From contig NZ_AP022595.1 in NCBI RefSeq assembly GCF_010731875.1, positions 62,001-126,000 of the forward strand: a stretch of 64,000 nt of DNA. The letters run 5' to 3'. Source of the DNA: Mycolicibacterium sarraceniae. GTDB taxonomy: Bacteria > Actinomycetota > Actinomycetes > Mycobacteriales > Mycobacteriaceae. Positions 24,918 through 34,711 of the stretch are shown here, one piece after another. Each line of letters starts with the position of its first letter. The stretch's first letter is position 1. The notes under the pieces are model-generated. The model saw only the letters and a program-made list of their open reading frames with translations. It had not been told where the DNA came from and ran no database searches. The translations under genes and the position numbers were made by a program.

Positions 24918-25971
24918 TCAGTCCTTTAGGCAGGCTTCGGCGCCGTTGAGAACACCGTTGCGGTAGTGCCGAATTCGCTCGAAGCCGGCGCCCTGACGCT
25001 CGACGTCACCGTCCACACGGAACACCAAGAGTGCGGTGATGGCTTCGTCGAGGTCGCCGGGTGAAATGCCGAAGCTGCTGGTGTCCTTGCGGTTCTGCAA
25101 CAGGACGCTGGCCGTGTAGGCACCGGCGAAGCAGTCACCGCGCAGCGACTGCGTCTTGTCCTCGGACTTGTCGTTGGCGCGGGTCATCGCGGCCAGTACA
25201 AACTGGGGCATGTCGCCACCGGCGGCCTCGTCCTCGGCATTCTGGAAGGGACGCTCGACGACGATCGGGGTGTCGTCGCGGTACTCCTTGCACGCGTTGG
25301 GCCCGTTGTCGTAGCCGTCCTGGAACGCGCTGACCCGGTCGAAGCCGCTGCCGTGCGCCGAGCTGTCGATCTTGCTGGTACCCGGAGAGTCCTTCAGAGT
25401 CAGGATGCCGGCGAGGGCGTTGTCCATCTCGGCGGCGTTGACCTTGTACAACCCGGCGTCCTTGGCATGTTTGGCCCAGCCGCCGGCGCAGCAGTCAGCC
25501 TGCAATTCCTTGGTCACCGTGCGGGCGGTGAAGTTGGACCGCGCCTGAATCGCGTGGCCCCACTCGTGGGCCAGCACGATCGGGACGACGAAATCGCCGA
25601 ACTTGGACTGCAAGTCGGGCAGCAACCCCGAGGCATCCCAGGCCACCACGTCCTTGGTGGAGCAGTCGAAGGCGTTGCCCGCGATATCGCTCTTGCTCTC
25701 CGCGCAAGGCGGAAGCTTCCCCGACGCCGGGGTCCACCGCGAAGAAGCCGCCCGCTACCGGCTTGTACTCGCTGCCGTAGAGCTTCGGGTATTCCTCGGA
25801 CCAGTATTTCTGCAGGTCGGCGATCGCCGAAACCGCCAGCTTGTTGACCGGGGTGGACGCATCGCCGGTGATCTTGATGTCGTCGGTCTTGGCGACCTGA
25901 GACGTCGGAGATGGGACAACGGGCTTAGGCCCGCCGCAGGCCGCGAGCACAACGGTGAGCGCGACCAGCAC
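24918..25971 (-). pseudogene. Frameshifted lipoprotein zinc metallopeptidase (YpfJ family)
   Basis: Two frames make one protein of about 350 aa. The N-terminal part (GTG 25971) has a lipobox VVLAACGG and reads KLAVSAIADLQKYWSEEYPK, GGFFAVDP. The C-terminal part continues KLPPCAESKSDIAGNAFDCS, then VLAHEWGHAIQARSNF with the zinc motif HEWGH, and a conserved Cys-rich tail. The shift is near 25722-25732 in a GGGG run, consistent with one extra G. If real, the secreted peptidase is lost; a sequencing error is the alternative. Everything else in the gene looks intact. Confidence 0.78.
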
Positions 25972-26068
25972 CAGACCTTTAGTTCGTATGGGCGAACATT
26001 AGCCATCAACGGCTGCGCCCGCGATGAATACCTCAGAAACGTTTGCCAACGACACAAACCTGTGTGAA

Positions 26069-28234
26069 TTACTTGATCAGTGGATCACGCGGCATTCCCA
26101 AGATGCGCTCGGCGATCTGATTACGTGTGATCTCCGAGGTGCCGCCAGCGATGGACAGGGCGCGAGACCCCAGCGCTGTCCGGCCTGCGATTTCCCCTTC
26201 GCCGCCATCGAGCGCCACGTCGGGGCCGACCAGGGCCGCGGCGATCGTGCCCTGCTCCTGAAACTGCTCGGCCAGAATGAGTTTGGTGATATTGCCTTCC
26301 GGGCCGGGGCCGGCACCCTCAAGGGCGCGGACCACGCGGCGCAGGTTCAGCAGCCGCAGCGCCTGGTCTCGCGCCAGGAACTTGCCGACCCACTGGATCG
26401 CACCGGCATGCCGCTCGCTGTATCGCTTGGCCAGCGACACCAGCCAGGCCGCCGCGGGTGCGATGGTGCCCGCGCCGCCGCCGATGCTGACCCGCTCGTT
26501 ACCCAGCGTGGCCCGTGCGACGGTCCATCCCGAGTTCGGCTCCCCGACGACATCCTCGTCGGGGACGAACACGTCGTTGAAGAAGACCTCGTTGAAATCG
26601 GCGCCTCCGGTGATCTGACGCAAGGGCCGCACCTCAACGCCCGGCGCTTCCATATCCAGGATCACCGTCGTGATGCCGGCATGTTTGGGCACATCGAAGT
26701 CGGTGCGGACGGTGGCCAGCCCGCGCTTGGAGTAGTGTGCCCCGCTGGTCCACACCTTCTGACCGGTGATCTTCCAGCCGCCCTCCACGCGGGTGGCACG
26801 GGTCTTGACCGCCGCGGCGTCCGAACCCGCCGACGGCTCGGAGAACAGCTGGCTCCAGATCTCGTCCTTACGCAAGGCCTTCTCGACGAATCTCTCGATC
26901 TGCGAGGGAGTTCCGTGCTGGATCAAGGTCAGGATCACCCAGCCGGTGATGCCGTAATCGGGTCGCTTGACCCCGGCGGCGGCGAACTCCTCCTCGATCA
27001 GCAACTGCTCGACGGCGCCCGCGCCACGGCCCCACGGCTTGGGCCAGTGCGGCATGATGTAGCCGGTCGCGATCAGCTGGTCGAGTTGCGGCTTTTCATC
27101 AAGCTTGGCGAGTTCGACGGCGTCGGAACGGATCTGGGTACGCAGCTCGTCGGCCTCGGCCGGCAGGTCCAGGCTGTTGGCCCGGCTGTGTCCCACTTCG
27201 GTGAGGGTGAAGACATCGGTGACCGGGCCGTCGCCGCCGAGCAGCGCCTGAACAGTCAGTGCTCGCCGCAGGTGTAGATGCGCGTCGTGCTCCCAGGTGA
27301 ACCCGATGCCACCGTGTACCTGAATGTTCAATTCCGCGTTGCCAACATAGGCGGGGAATGCCAGTGCGGCAGCGGCAGCGGCGACCAGTTCAAACTGCTT
27401 GTCATCCTCTGCGAAGGCACGGGCTGCGTCCCACACGACGGCGACCGCCGACTCCGAGGCCACGATCATGTTGGCGCAGTGATGCTTGACGGCCTGGAAA
27501 GTCGCGATCGTCCGGCCGAATTGCTCACGCACCTTGGCATATTCGACAGCGGTGTCCACACAGTCGGACGCGCCGCCGGCAGCCTCGGCGCCAAATAGCG
27601 TGCGGGCCAACGCAACGGCCACCGAACGGGCGCCACTGAATACATTGTCCGCCACCGCGACATCGCGCAGCGACACCCGCCCCGAACGCCGAGACCGGTC
27701 CAGGCTGCCCGGCACCTCGACCGAGACCCCGTCAGCATTGCGCTCCACCAGCAGCACATCGTCACCGGCGATCAACACCAGCAGGTCTGCCAACGCGGCA
27801 CCGAGCACTACACCGGCATCGCCGCTGGCGGCCTCCCCGGCCACAGCGATATCTCCGCCGAATCCGACTGCCGCCGTGACCGATCCGTCGACCAGCCCGG
27901 GCAGCAGCCGAGCCTTCTGTTCGCCGCTACCGGCTGCCGACACCACCGCCGAGGCCAGGACCGTCGGTACGAACAAGCCAGGCGCGATCGCGCGGCCGAG
28001 CTCATCGATGACGACCACCAGCTCCGGCAAGCCGAAACCCGAACCGCCGTACTGCTCGCCGACATGGAGCCCGAGCCAACCCAGCTCGGCCAGCTCCGAC
28101 CAGAACGGTGGACGGGCCTCCTCGGCATCGTCGGCCAGCAGATCGCGTGTCAGCGCCCTGGCCTTCTGCGCGGCGAGGAACGAGCGCGCAATCTCGCTGA
28201 GTTCACGGTGGTCGTCGGTCAGTGCGATACCCAT
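26069..28234 (-). CDS. fadE22: Acyl-CoA dehydrogenase FadE22, two fused ACAD domains
   Basis: 721 aa, matching the length I recall for M. tuberculosis FadE22 (Rv3061c). Two tandem acyl-CoA dehydrogenase units: residues 1 to about 340 (ALTDDHRELSEIARSFLAAQ, VQVHGGIGFTWEHDAHLHLR) and about 360-721 (WPKPWGRGAGAVEQLLIEEE, FSEPSAGSDAAAVKTRATRV, WTSGAHYSKRG, GGTSEITRNQIAERILGMP). FAD enzyme for alpha-beta dehydrogenation in beta-oxidation or lipid side-chain breakdown. The first unit looks divergent and may be structural. An SDR lies 55 bp upstream on the same strand, probably in the same operon. ATG 28234. Confidence 0.92.
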   Translation of the reverse strand: MGIALTDDHRELSEIARSFLAAQKARALTRDLLADDAEEARPPFWSELAELGWLGLHVGEQYGGSGFGLPELVVVIDELGRAIAPGLFVPTVLASAVVSAAGSGEQKARLLPGLVDGSVTAAVGFGGDIAVAGEAASGDAGVVLGAALADLLVLIAGDDVLLVERNADGVSVEVPGSLDRSRRSGRVSLRDVAVADNVFSGARSVAVALARTLFGAEAAGGASDCVDTAVEYAKVREQFGRTIATFQAVKHHCANMIVASESAVAVVWDAARAFAEDDKQFELVAAAAAALAFPAYVGNAELNIQVHGGIGFTWEHDAHLHLRRALTVQALLGGDGPVTDVFTLTEVGHSRANSLDLPAEADELRTQIRSDAVELAKLDEKPQLDQLIATGYIMPHWPKPWGRGAGAVEQLLIEEEFAAAGVKRPDYGITGWVILTLIQHGTPSQIERFVEKALRKDEIWSQLFSEPSAGSDAAAVKTRATRVEGGWKITGQKVWTSGAHYSKRGLATVRTDFDVPKHAGITTVILDMEAPGVEVRPLRQITGGADFNEVFFNDVFVPDEDVVGEPNSGWTVARATLGNERVSIGGGAGTIAPAAAWLVSLAKRYSERHAGAIQWVGKFLARDQALRLLNLRRVVRALEGAGPGPEGNITKLILAEQFQEQGTIAAALVGPDVALDGGEGEIAGRTALGSRALSIAGGTSEITRNQIAERILGMPRDPLIK

Positions 28235-28289
28235 CGGGTCCTCCTCGAGGCGGCGGTGCCTGGTCCCCTAATGCCCTACCACAGGCGGA

Positions 28290-29048
28290 TCACTTAGGGG
28301 CGAAGCGCTGTCCGGCGTCGAGACGGATGCACTGGCCGTTGAGCATCGGGTTCTCAACGATCGCGGAGACCAGCTTGGCGAACTCCTCGGGCTTGCCAAG
28401 ACGCTTCGGGAACGCGGCATCCTTGGTCAACGCCTTGGCGAACTCCTCGGGGATGCCCTTGGTCAGGCCGGTGGCGAACAGGCTGGGCGCGATGGCCAGC
28501 GCGCGGATACCCACCGGGCCCAGGTCGCGGGCCATGGTCAGGCACATGCCGGCGATACCGGCCTTGGCGGCGGTGTAGGCGACCTGGCCGATCTGACCCT
28601 CGAACGCGGCGATCGAGGCGGTGTTGATGATGACACCGCGCTCCTCGTCCTCCGGCTCGTTGTTGGCCATGTGCGCGGCCGCGAGCCGGCTGATGTTGAA
28701 GCTGGCAATCAGGTTGAGATTGATCGTGCCCTGGAAAGTCTCCAAGGCGTGCGGGCCGTTCTTACCGAACGTCTTCTCCGCGACACCGCCGCCAGCGGTG
28801 GTCAGCACGACGTGCAGGCCGCCGAGGGCTTCGACCGCCTCGGCCAGCACCTTCTCGGTGCCTGCGAAATCGGTGACGTCGATCGGAAGGAACGGGCCGC
28901 CGACACCGGACGCGACCTCGGGACCGTCGGTGCCCTCGCGGTCGAGGATCGCCACGCTGGCGCCCTGCGACGCCAGCCGCTCGGCGCTCGCCCGCCCGAA
29001 GCCCGATGCGCCGCCGATGACGACTACCTTCTTGCCCGAGATCTCCAT
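28290..29048 (-). CDS. SDR 3-hydroxyacyl-CoA dehydrogenase-like protein
   Basis: 252 aa, HSD10/3-hydroxyacyl-CoA dehydrogenase type II-like. NAD motif GGASGFG, acidic Asp after beta 2 (AILDREG), TTAGGG, catalytic Ser in INTASIAAFEGQIGQ, YTAAK. The stretch SLFATGLTKGIPEEFAKAL and the end GQCIRLDAGQRFAPK are typical of this group. First gene of a unit with fadE22 (55-bp gap), consistent with steps 1 and 3 of beta-oxidation. ATG 29048. Confidence 0.92.
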   Translation of the reverse strand: MEISGKKVVVIGGASGFGRASAERLASQGASVAILDREGTDGPEVASGVGGPFLPIDVTDFAGTEKVLAEAVEALGGLHVVLTTAGGGVAEKTFGKNGPHALETFQGTINLNLIASFNISRLAAAHMANNEPEDEERGVIINTASIAAFEGQIGQVAYTAAKAGIAGMCLTMARDLGPVGIRALAIAPSLFATGLTKGIPEEFAKALTKDAAFPKRLGKPEEFAKLVSAIVENPMLNGQCIRLDAGQRFAPK

Positions 29049-29208
29049 CCGATACTCCTGTCGGTTGACGCCGGCACGCTAACCGTGCGGTTAGGCGTTC
29101 GCTATCCCATTCGCGGGAGCCACGACGGCGCCCGAGCCGGTACGCACGTTACCGGCCGTCACAAAAAGGTCATGAACAAGGGTGTCTACCCAGCGGTAGG
29201 TTGGCTCC

Positions 29209-30750
29209 ATGGCCCAATCCACAACCGGTCCGCGGATGGGCGCCGGGGTGGCGGCCGCCGCCGTCGCCCTCGGCGTAGTGCAGCTGACGGCTGCGTTCTT
29301 CTCACCGGCCGCCGACGCCCGCACCGCGGTGGGCACCGCAGTCATCAACCTGACCCCCGGACCGGTGAAGGAATGGGCGATCCAGACGTTCGGGACCGCG
29401 GACAAGCTGTTCCTGTCGGTGGCCGTGATCGCGGTCATCGGGGTGCTGGCCGCCACTGCCGCGATCTGGGAGCGCTCTCGCGTTCCGGTGGGCACGCTGG
29501 CATTCCTGGCCGCCGCGGTGGCCGGCTGCGCGGCGGTGCTGACCCGCCCCGGTGCCGGGATCGTGGACATCATCCCGACGCTGCTCGGTATGGCGTCTGG
29601 TGTCGCGGTGCTGCGGGTGCTCACCGGCCGGATCGACGCCAATGAGACGCCGCCGCCCCAAGACACTGAAGACGCGCAAGTCGACTCCGGCCGCCGGCTG
29701 TCCCTGTTGACATTCGGCATCGGCGGCCTCGGATTGCTCAGCGGCATCGCCGGTGTGGTCATCAACCGCCGGCTGCACTCGGTGTCCGGCGACCGGGAGA
29801 GCTTCGCGCTGCCCTCGGCCCCGCCGGCGTCACCCGTTCCCGCCGATGTCACGCCGCAGGGCGTGCAGCTGCCCAGCTTCATCACTCCCAACGGCGACTT
29901 CTACCGTATCGACACCGCGCTGAGCGTCCCGCAGCTCGCGCGCGCCGACTTCCGGCTGCGCATCCACGGCATGGTCGACCGCGAAATCACCTATACCTTC
30001 GCCGACCTTGCGAAGTTCGAACCGATCACCAAGACCGTGACACTGACCTGTGTGTCCAACCCGGTCGGCGGCAATCTGATCTCAAACGCCACCTGGACCG
30101 GCTATCGGGTTGCCGACCTGTTGCGCGACAGCGGAATCCACCCGGACGCCGATATGGTGCTCTCGACGTCGATCGACGGGTTCACCGCAGGCACCCCGGT
30201 GGAAGCACTCACCGACGCGCGCGAGTCGATGCTCGCGATCGGGATGAACGGCGTGCCGCTGCCGGTCGAACACGGCTATCCCGCCCGGCTGGTGGTGCCC
30301 GGACTGTACGGCTATGTGTCGGCCACCAAATGGGTGGTGGACCTGGAGCTGACCCGCTTCGATCGGGCGCAGGCCTACTGGACCAAGCTCGGCTGGTCGG
30401 AGCGCGGTCCGATCAAGACCGAATCGCGCATCGACGTGCCCCGCGACGGCCAGAAGGTGGCCAAGGGTCCGGTGACGTTCGGCGGGGTGGCGTGGGCCCA
30501 GAACCGCGGTGTGAAGGGCGTCGAGGTGCGTATCGACGACGGGCCTTGGCAGCCGGCTCGGCTCGGCGCGACTTACTCCAATGACACCTGGCGGTTGTGG
30601 AGCTTCCCGTGGACCGCCACCCAGGGCGGCTTCCATACCGTCACCGCTCGCGCGACCGATAACACCGGTGCGGTTCAAACCGAAGATCAGGCGCCGCCCG
30701 CCCCCGACGGTGCGACGGGCTGGCCCGCGGTGTCGTTCGAGGTGGCCTGA
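29209..30750 (+). CDS. Membrane-anchored molybdopterin-dependent oxidoreductase (sulfite oxidase family)
   Basis: 513 aa. Four to five N-terminal transmembrane helices (about residues 10-170, for example LFLSVAVIAVIGVLAATAAI). Then a periplasmic-side sulfite-oxidase-type molybdopterin domain: PNGDFYRIDTALSVPQLARA, the cofactor Cys in TVTLTCVSNPVGG, EHGYPARLVVPGLYGYVSAT. The C-terminus is an Ig-like Mo-co dimerisation domain (GVAWAQNRGVKGVEVRIDDG, WSFPWTATQGGFHTVTARAT). Reaction unknown; relatives oxidise sulfite or reduce sulfoxides. ATG 29209. Stands alone before ligB. Confidence 0.92.
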   Translation: MAQSTTGPRMGAGVAAAAVALGVVQLTAAFFSPAADARTAVGTAVINLTPGPVKEWAIQTFGTADKLFLSVAVIAVIGVLAATAAIWERSRVPVGTLAFLAAAVAGCAAVLTRPGAGIVDIIPTLLGMASGVAVLRVLTGRIDANETPPPQDTEDAQVDSGRRLSLLTFGIGGLGLLSGIAGVVINRRLHSVSGDRESFALPSAPPASPVPADVTPQGVQLPSFITPNGDFYRIDTALSVPQLARADFRLRIHGMVDREITYTFADLAKFEPITKTVTLTCVSNPVGGNLISNATWTGYRVADLLRDSGIHPDADMVLSTSIDGFTAGTPVEALTDARESMLAIGMNGVPLPVEHGYPARLVVPGLYGYVSATKWVVDLELTRFDRAQAYWTKLGWSERGPIKTESRIDVPRDGQKVAKGPVTFGGVAWAQNRGVKGVEVRIDDGPWQPARLGATYSNDTWRLWSFPWTATQGGFHTVTARATDNTGAVQTEDQAPPAPDGATGWPAVSFEVA

Positions 30751-30789
30751 CGCCAGCTTGTTGTCGGCCGTCCGTGCCACTCTGGACCC

Positions 30790-32325
30790 ATGTTGCTTGG
30801 CGATGTCGCGGCCGCGTCCGACGATGTGGCGGCGACCTCGTCGCGGCTGGCCAAGGTCGCGCGGATCGCCGAACTGCTCACCGGCGTCGGCGACCCGCAG
30901 CTGGTGGCGGTCGTGGTGTCGTGGCTGTCCGGAGAATTGCCGCAGCGCCAGATCGGGGTCGGCTGGGCGGCGTTGCGCTCGCTCCCCGACGCCGCGGTAG
31001 AACCGACGCTGACGGTGGCGGGCGTCGACACGATCTTCAGCGAGATCGGGGCCGTGGCGGGCAAGGGCTCCCAGGCCCGGCGCGCTGAGCTGCTCACCGG
31101 CTTGTTCAGCGCAGCCACTCCCACCGAGCAGGTCTTTCTGCGACGGCTGCTCGGCGGCGAACTACGCCAGGGCGCCCTAGCCGGGGTGATGGCCGATGCG
31201 GTCGCCAAGGCAGCGGGCGTGCCGGCCGCGGCCGTGCGCCGGGCCGCGATGCTCGGCGGCGCTCTGCCAGCCGTCGCTGCATCGGCGCTGACCGGCGGGA
31301 CCGATGCGCTGAGCGGATTCACCTTGACCGTCGGCCGGCCGGTCGGCCCGATGCTGGCCCAGACCGCGACCGGGGTGGCCGACGCGCTCGAGCGCCTCGG
31401 CGGCGACACCATTTTCGAGGCCAAGCTCGACGGCGCCCGCGTGCAGATCCACCGCAGCGGCGACGAGGTCACCGTCTACACCCGCAGCCTCGACGATGTC
31501 ACCGCCCGGCTGCCGGAAGTGGTGGACGCAGCGCTGGCGCTGCCGGTCACCAAACTAATCGCCGACGGTGAGGCCATCGCGCTACGACCCGACAAGCGTC
31601 CGCACCGATTCCAGGTCACTGCGTCCCGATTCGGCAAGAGCACCGATGTGGCCGCAGCCCGGGCGGCACAACCCCTTTCGGTGTTTTTCTTCGACATTTT
31701 GCATCTCGACGGCGTGGACCTGCTCGACGAGCCGACCCAGGCGCGACTTGCGGCGCTGGACGCGATCGTTCCTGCTGAGCAGCGGGTCGACCGGCTCGCC
31801 ACTACTGATGCGCTTGCGGCGCAAGACTTTCTGGACGTCACGTTGGCCGCCGGCCACGAAGGCGTGATGGCCAAATCACCCACCTCCCCGTACGAGGCAG
31901 GCCGCCGGGGTGCGGGCTGGCTCAAGGTCAAACCGGTGCACACCCTGGACCTGGTGGTGCTGGCCGTGGAGTGGGGCTCGGGACGACGCACCGGCAAGCT
32001 CTCCACTATCCATCTGGGCGCGCTGGACCTGCAGACCGGGGCGTTCCTCATGCTGGGCAAGACCTTCAAGGGCATGACCGACGCGATGCTGGATTGGCAG
32101 ACGGCGCGGTTCACCGAACTGGCCACGAGCCCGCTCGATCAATACGTGGTCCAGGTGCGCCCCGAGCAGGTCGTCGAGATCGCGTTCGATGGTGTGCAAG
32201 GCTCGAGCCGCTATCCCGCCGGCATGGCATTGCGGTTCGCCCGCGTGCTGCGCTACCGCGACGACAAGAGCCCGGCCGAAGCCGACACCATTGACACCGT
32301 GCGGGCGTTCTACGAGCGTGGCTAG
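30790..32325 (+). CDS. ligB: ATP-dependent DNA ligase LigB
   Basis: 511 aa (Rv3062 position). Nucleotidyltransferase motif [14 protein letters not shown] with adenylated K212, motif [12 protein letters not shown], motif [11 protein letters not shown], motif [16 protein letters not shown], and an OB-fold C-terminus with [12 protein letters not shown]-terminal DNA-binding helical domain at 1-190. Seals nicks in repair; secondary to NAD-dependent LigA. Its last 4 bp overlap the convergent DinB-fold gene. Confidence 0.95.
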   Translation: MLLGDVAAASDDVAATSSRLAKVARIAELLTGVGDPQLVAVVVSWLSGELPQRQIGVGWAALRSLPDAAVEPTLTVAGVDTIFSEIGAVAGKGSQARRAELLTGLFSAATPTEQVFLRRLLGGELRQGALAGVMADAVAKAAGVPAAAVRRAAMLGGALPAVAASALTGGTDALSGFTLTVGRPVGPMLAQTATGVADALERLGGDTIFEAKLDGARVQIHRSGDEVTVYTRSLDDVTARLPEVVDAALALPVTKLIADGEAIALRPDKRPHRFQVTASRFGKSTDVAAARAAQPLSVFFFDILHLDGVDLLDEPTQARLAALDAIVPAEQRVDRLATTDALAAQDFLDVTLAAGHEGVMAKSPTSPYEAGRRGAGWLKVKPVHTLDLVVLAVEWGSGRRTGKLSTIHLGALDLQTGAFLMLGKTFKGMTDAMLDWQTARFTELATSPLDQYVVQVRPEQVVEIAFDGVQGSSRYPAGMALRFARVLRYRDDKSPAEADTIDTVRAFYERG

Positions 32326-32996
32326 GACACCGGGATCGGCTGATCGTCGACCCGGGTGCCGAACACACCGAAACCGTGCAGCATCTCTTCGGTCGGTGTT
32401 GGCGTCCACTCCCATGCGGCGATCTGGCGCAGCGAGCGCCGGCTCAGGTTGGCGCGCAGCAGTTCATAGCCGTCGGCCCGCAGCAGCGTCATCGGTTCCC
32501 CTGAGCCGCAGCTCCACTGCTGGTCTTGGTCATCCACGACGAGCAGTGTCGTGCTGCGCCGCAGTTGTCTACCGAGATAGAGCATCGTCACGTCCAGGAA
32601 CGGCTGCCAGTGCTGCCGATCCACCCGCGGAAGTCCCAGTGCCTCACGCAGATCAGCCTCATGGCAGATGGTGTCAATGGCGAGGTTGGGCCCGTAGAGC
32701 TGCTCGTCTGTCAGGCTGGCGTCGGCGGCCGCGCTGATGCGATCCCATTCGTCCATCAGTTGGCCGACCGAGTTGCGCCGGCGTTCCCGCACCTGACGTG
32801 CCGTCCACTCATCGCTTGTCACCCCGTCCAACCGCCCGCTGATGGCGTCAGATGCACAGCCGACGAGGTGTGCCAGCAGCTCGTGGACTGTCCATCGCGG
32901 CGTCGCGGGCACCTGCAGTTGAAGCTGGTGGTCGCTGAGGGCGCAAGCGAGTTCGTTCACCCGACCGCGGGCCGCGCGATACGCAATCTCGAGCAT
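32322..32996 (-). CDS. Maleylpyruvate isomerase N-domain (mycothiol-dependent DinB-fold) protein
   Basis: 224 aa. Four-helix DinB-like fold with metal-site regions [27 protein letters not shown] and [20 protein letters not shown] (His near each helix end). A C-terminal SCP2-like half contains [18 protein letters not shown] and [12 protein letters not shown]. Relatives use mycothiol to isomerise or conjugate small molecules. Convergent with ligB. The flavoprotein relic ends 15 bp upstream. ATG 32996. Confidence 0.8.
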   Translation of the reverse strand: MLEIAYRAARGRVNELACALSDHQLQLQVPATPRWTVHELLAHLVGCASDAISGRLDGVTSDEWTARQVRERRRNSVGQLMDEWDRISAAADASLTDEQLYGPNLAIDTICHEADLREALGLPRVDRQHWQPFLDVTMLYLGRQLRRSTTLLVVDDQDQQWSCGSGEPMTLLRADGYELLRANLSRRSLRQIAAWEWTPTPTEEMLHGFGVFGTRVDDQPIPVS

Positions 32997-33011
32997 GTCA
33001 ACGGCTCCGTC

Positions 33012-34522
33012 TCAGTAGGCGGTGTTCTGCGAAAAGGCAAGCAGCCAGCCGCTATCGGTGCGCACGGCGACAGTGGTGTTGCGTCGCTTCACCCTGCGCA
33101 GCCGGCCGGTGAGCACGGCACGGGCTTGGATCAGCGCCACGTCGGGCGTCAGATACCGCAGGCGGGTGATCTCGGTTCGCCCCCGGCGGCGCTTGGCCTG
33201 ACCGTCGACTAGCGCGCGGATCTGACGTTCGTCGGGTTGGCTCACCGACGAATGCACCGAGGACGCCGGCCGGTACATCGCGGGCCGCGGGTGCCGGAGG
33301 TTGGCGAGCACGATTCGCGCCAGCAGGGCTGGGTCCTTCAACCGCGCCGGTGAATCGATGAGGCCGCGGACCCGCAGGATCCGTTCGGCCACAGCAATAT
33401 CCGTGCTCGCCGCCCGCAGTGCCGCCCGCTGAATCCAGGAATTCACTCGCCGCGCCCAGACCGATTCTTGGACGCTGGGCGCTGGCCGGTCAAGAGCCCG
33501 GTTGGCGGCCCAGACGGCTCCGATGTGTCCGGCAGCAGCGGAATAGAACCGTCGCGGCAGATCACCGGTGCCCGCCCGCAGGCAGTCACGCAGCGACAAC
33601 GCCTCCAGGGCGGCCATCGTCATGCCCTGCCCGTGCAGCGGATTGAGGCTGCACAACGCGTCACCGAGAACCACCAGACCCGACGGCGGATGCGGCATGC
33701 GGTCGTAACGCCGCCACACGGCGCCGGTGTTGCGGGAGACCGAGATCTCCCCCACGCATGTCGCATCGCGCACACCAGCCATGATCGTCGCCGGCAGCAA
33801 GCGCTGCGCCGATTCCAGCATCTCCGCGAAATTCTCTGGCGGGCCGCCACATTCGGCCGGGCTGGAGATCGCCAACATCCACGTGTCGTTTTCGTAGGCG
33901 ACCATCAACGCCCCCGGCGCCCGGCTGCCCTGGTTCACGAACACTACGCGCTGCCCGATGCGTCCCGGTGGGATGCTCAGCAGCTGGCTGGAGTATCCCC
34001 CGGTTGACGGGATCCTCTCTTCCGGCACAACACCGAGGCCCTGGGTCGCCAAGAAGTGCGACGTGCGCCCCGCGCGCCCCGTTCCGTCGACCACCAGTTC
34101 GGCGGCCAGCATCTCGGCGATACCGCTGTCGCGGTTGATGATTCGCACACCTGTGACGCAATCCCCGGTCATCATTGGTGCCACGATGTTGCGCCGGTCC
34201 AGGATCGTGACGTTCGCCAGCGCGTCCACGCGCCGGCGTAGATGGAACTCCAGGAACGGACGGCTGGGTCGACAACCGCCCCGGCCGCTCCGAGTTCCCT
34301 CAGAAGCCCTGGAAACAGTTCGCCGATCGCCTGCGTGCCACGACTGAGGAGACTATGCAGATGCCGTCCCTGCGGCACTCCGGTGCGCTGCTCGGCGCGA
34401 TCGGGCAGTCCGTCGCGGTCGACAACGGTGACCGACCCATAGAAGTCCGAGAGCACCCGCGCTGCGAGTAGCCCCGCGATACCAGCACCCAAGACCACCG
34501 CCTGCGAACCCAGTTCAGCCAT
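33012..34522 (-). pseudogene. Broken FAD-dependent hydroxylase fused to a truncated SgcJ/EcaC (SnoaL-like) domain
   Basis: N-terminal piece (ATG 34522): GSQAVVLGAGIAGLLAARVL, DRAEQRTGVPQGRHLHSLLS, ending near AVVDPAV. It then continues in another frame with FLEFHLRRRVDALANVTILD and on to 33012. At the junction about 20-40 residues of the family are also missing. Later blocks are intact (VVDGTGRAGRTSHFLATQG, GLVVLGDALCSLNPLHGQGM). After about residue 430 comes PDERQIRALVDGQ followed directly by LRYLTPDVALIQARAVLTG and WLLAFSQNT. These are the first and last blocks of a SnoaL-like SgcJ/EcaC domain with its middle absent. Non-functional. Confidence 0.78.
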
Positions 34523-34711
34523 CCGGTGACCGTACCCCAATTCTAAGAAAATTAAGATAAACTTGTGGTAACACTAAGAAGTGCGTTGGGCGAGGCTTCC
34601 ACCTGCGGCCCCGAACCGGGGAGCAGCGTTTCCGGGTTCCCCCGACTGGTGAACCTGTGAATGGAAAGATCAGCAGACGAACCTGACACTGCACGTCGAG
34701 GGAGAAACACT

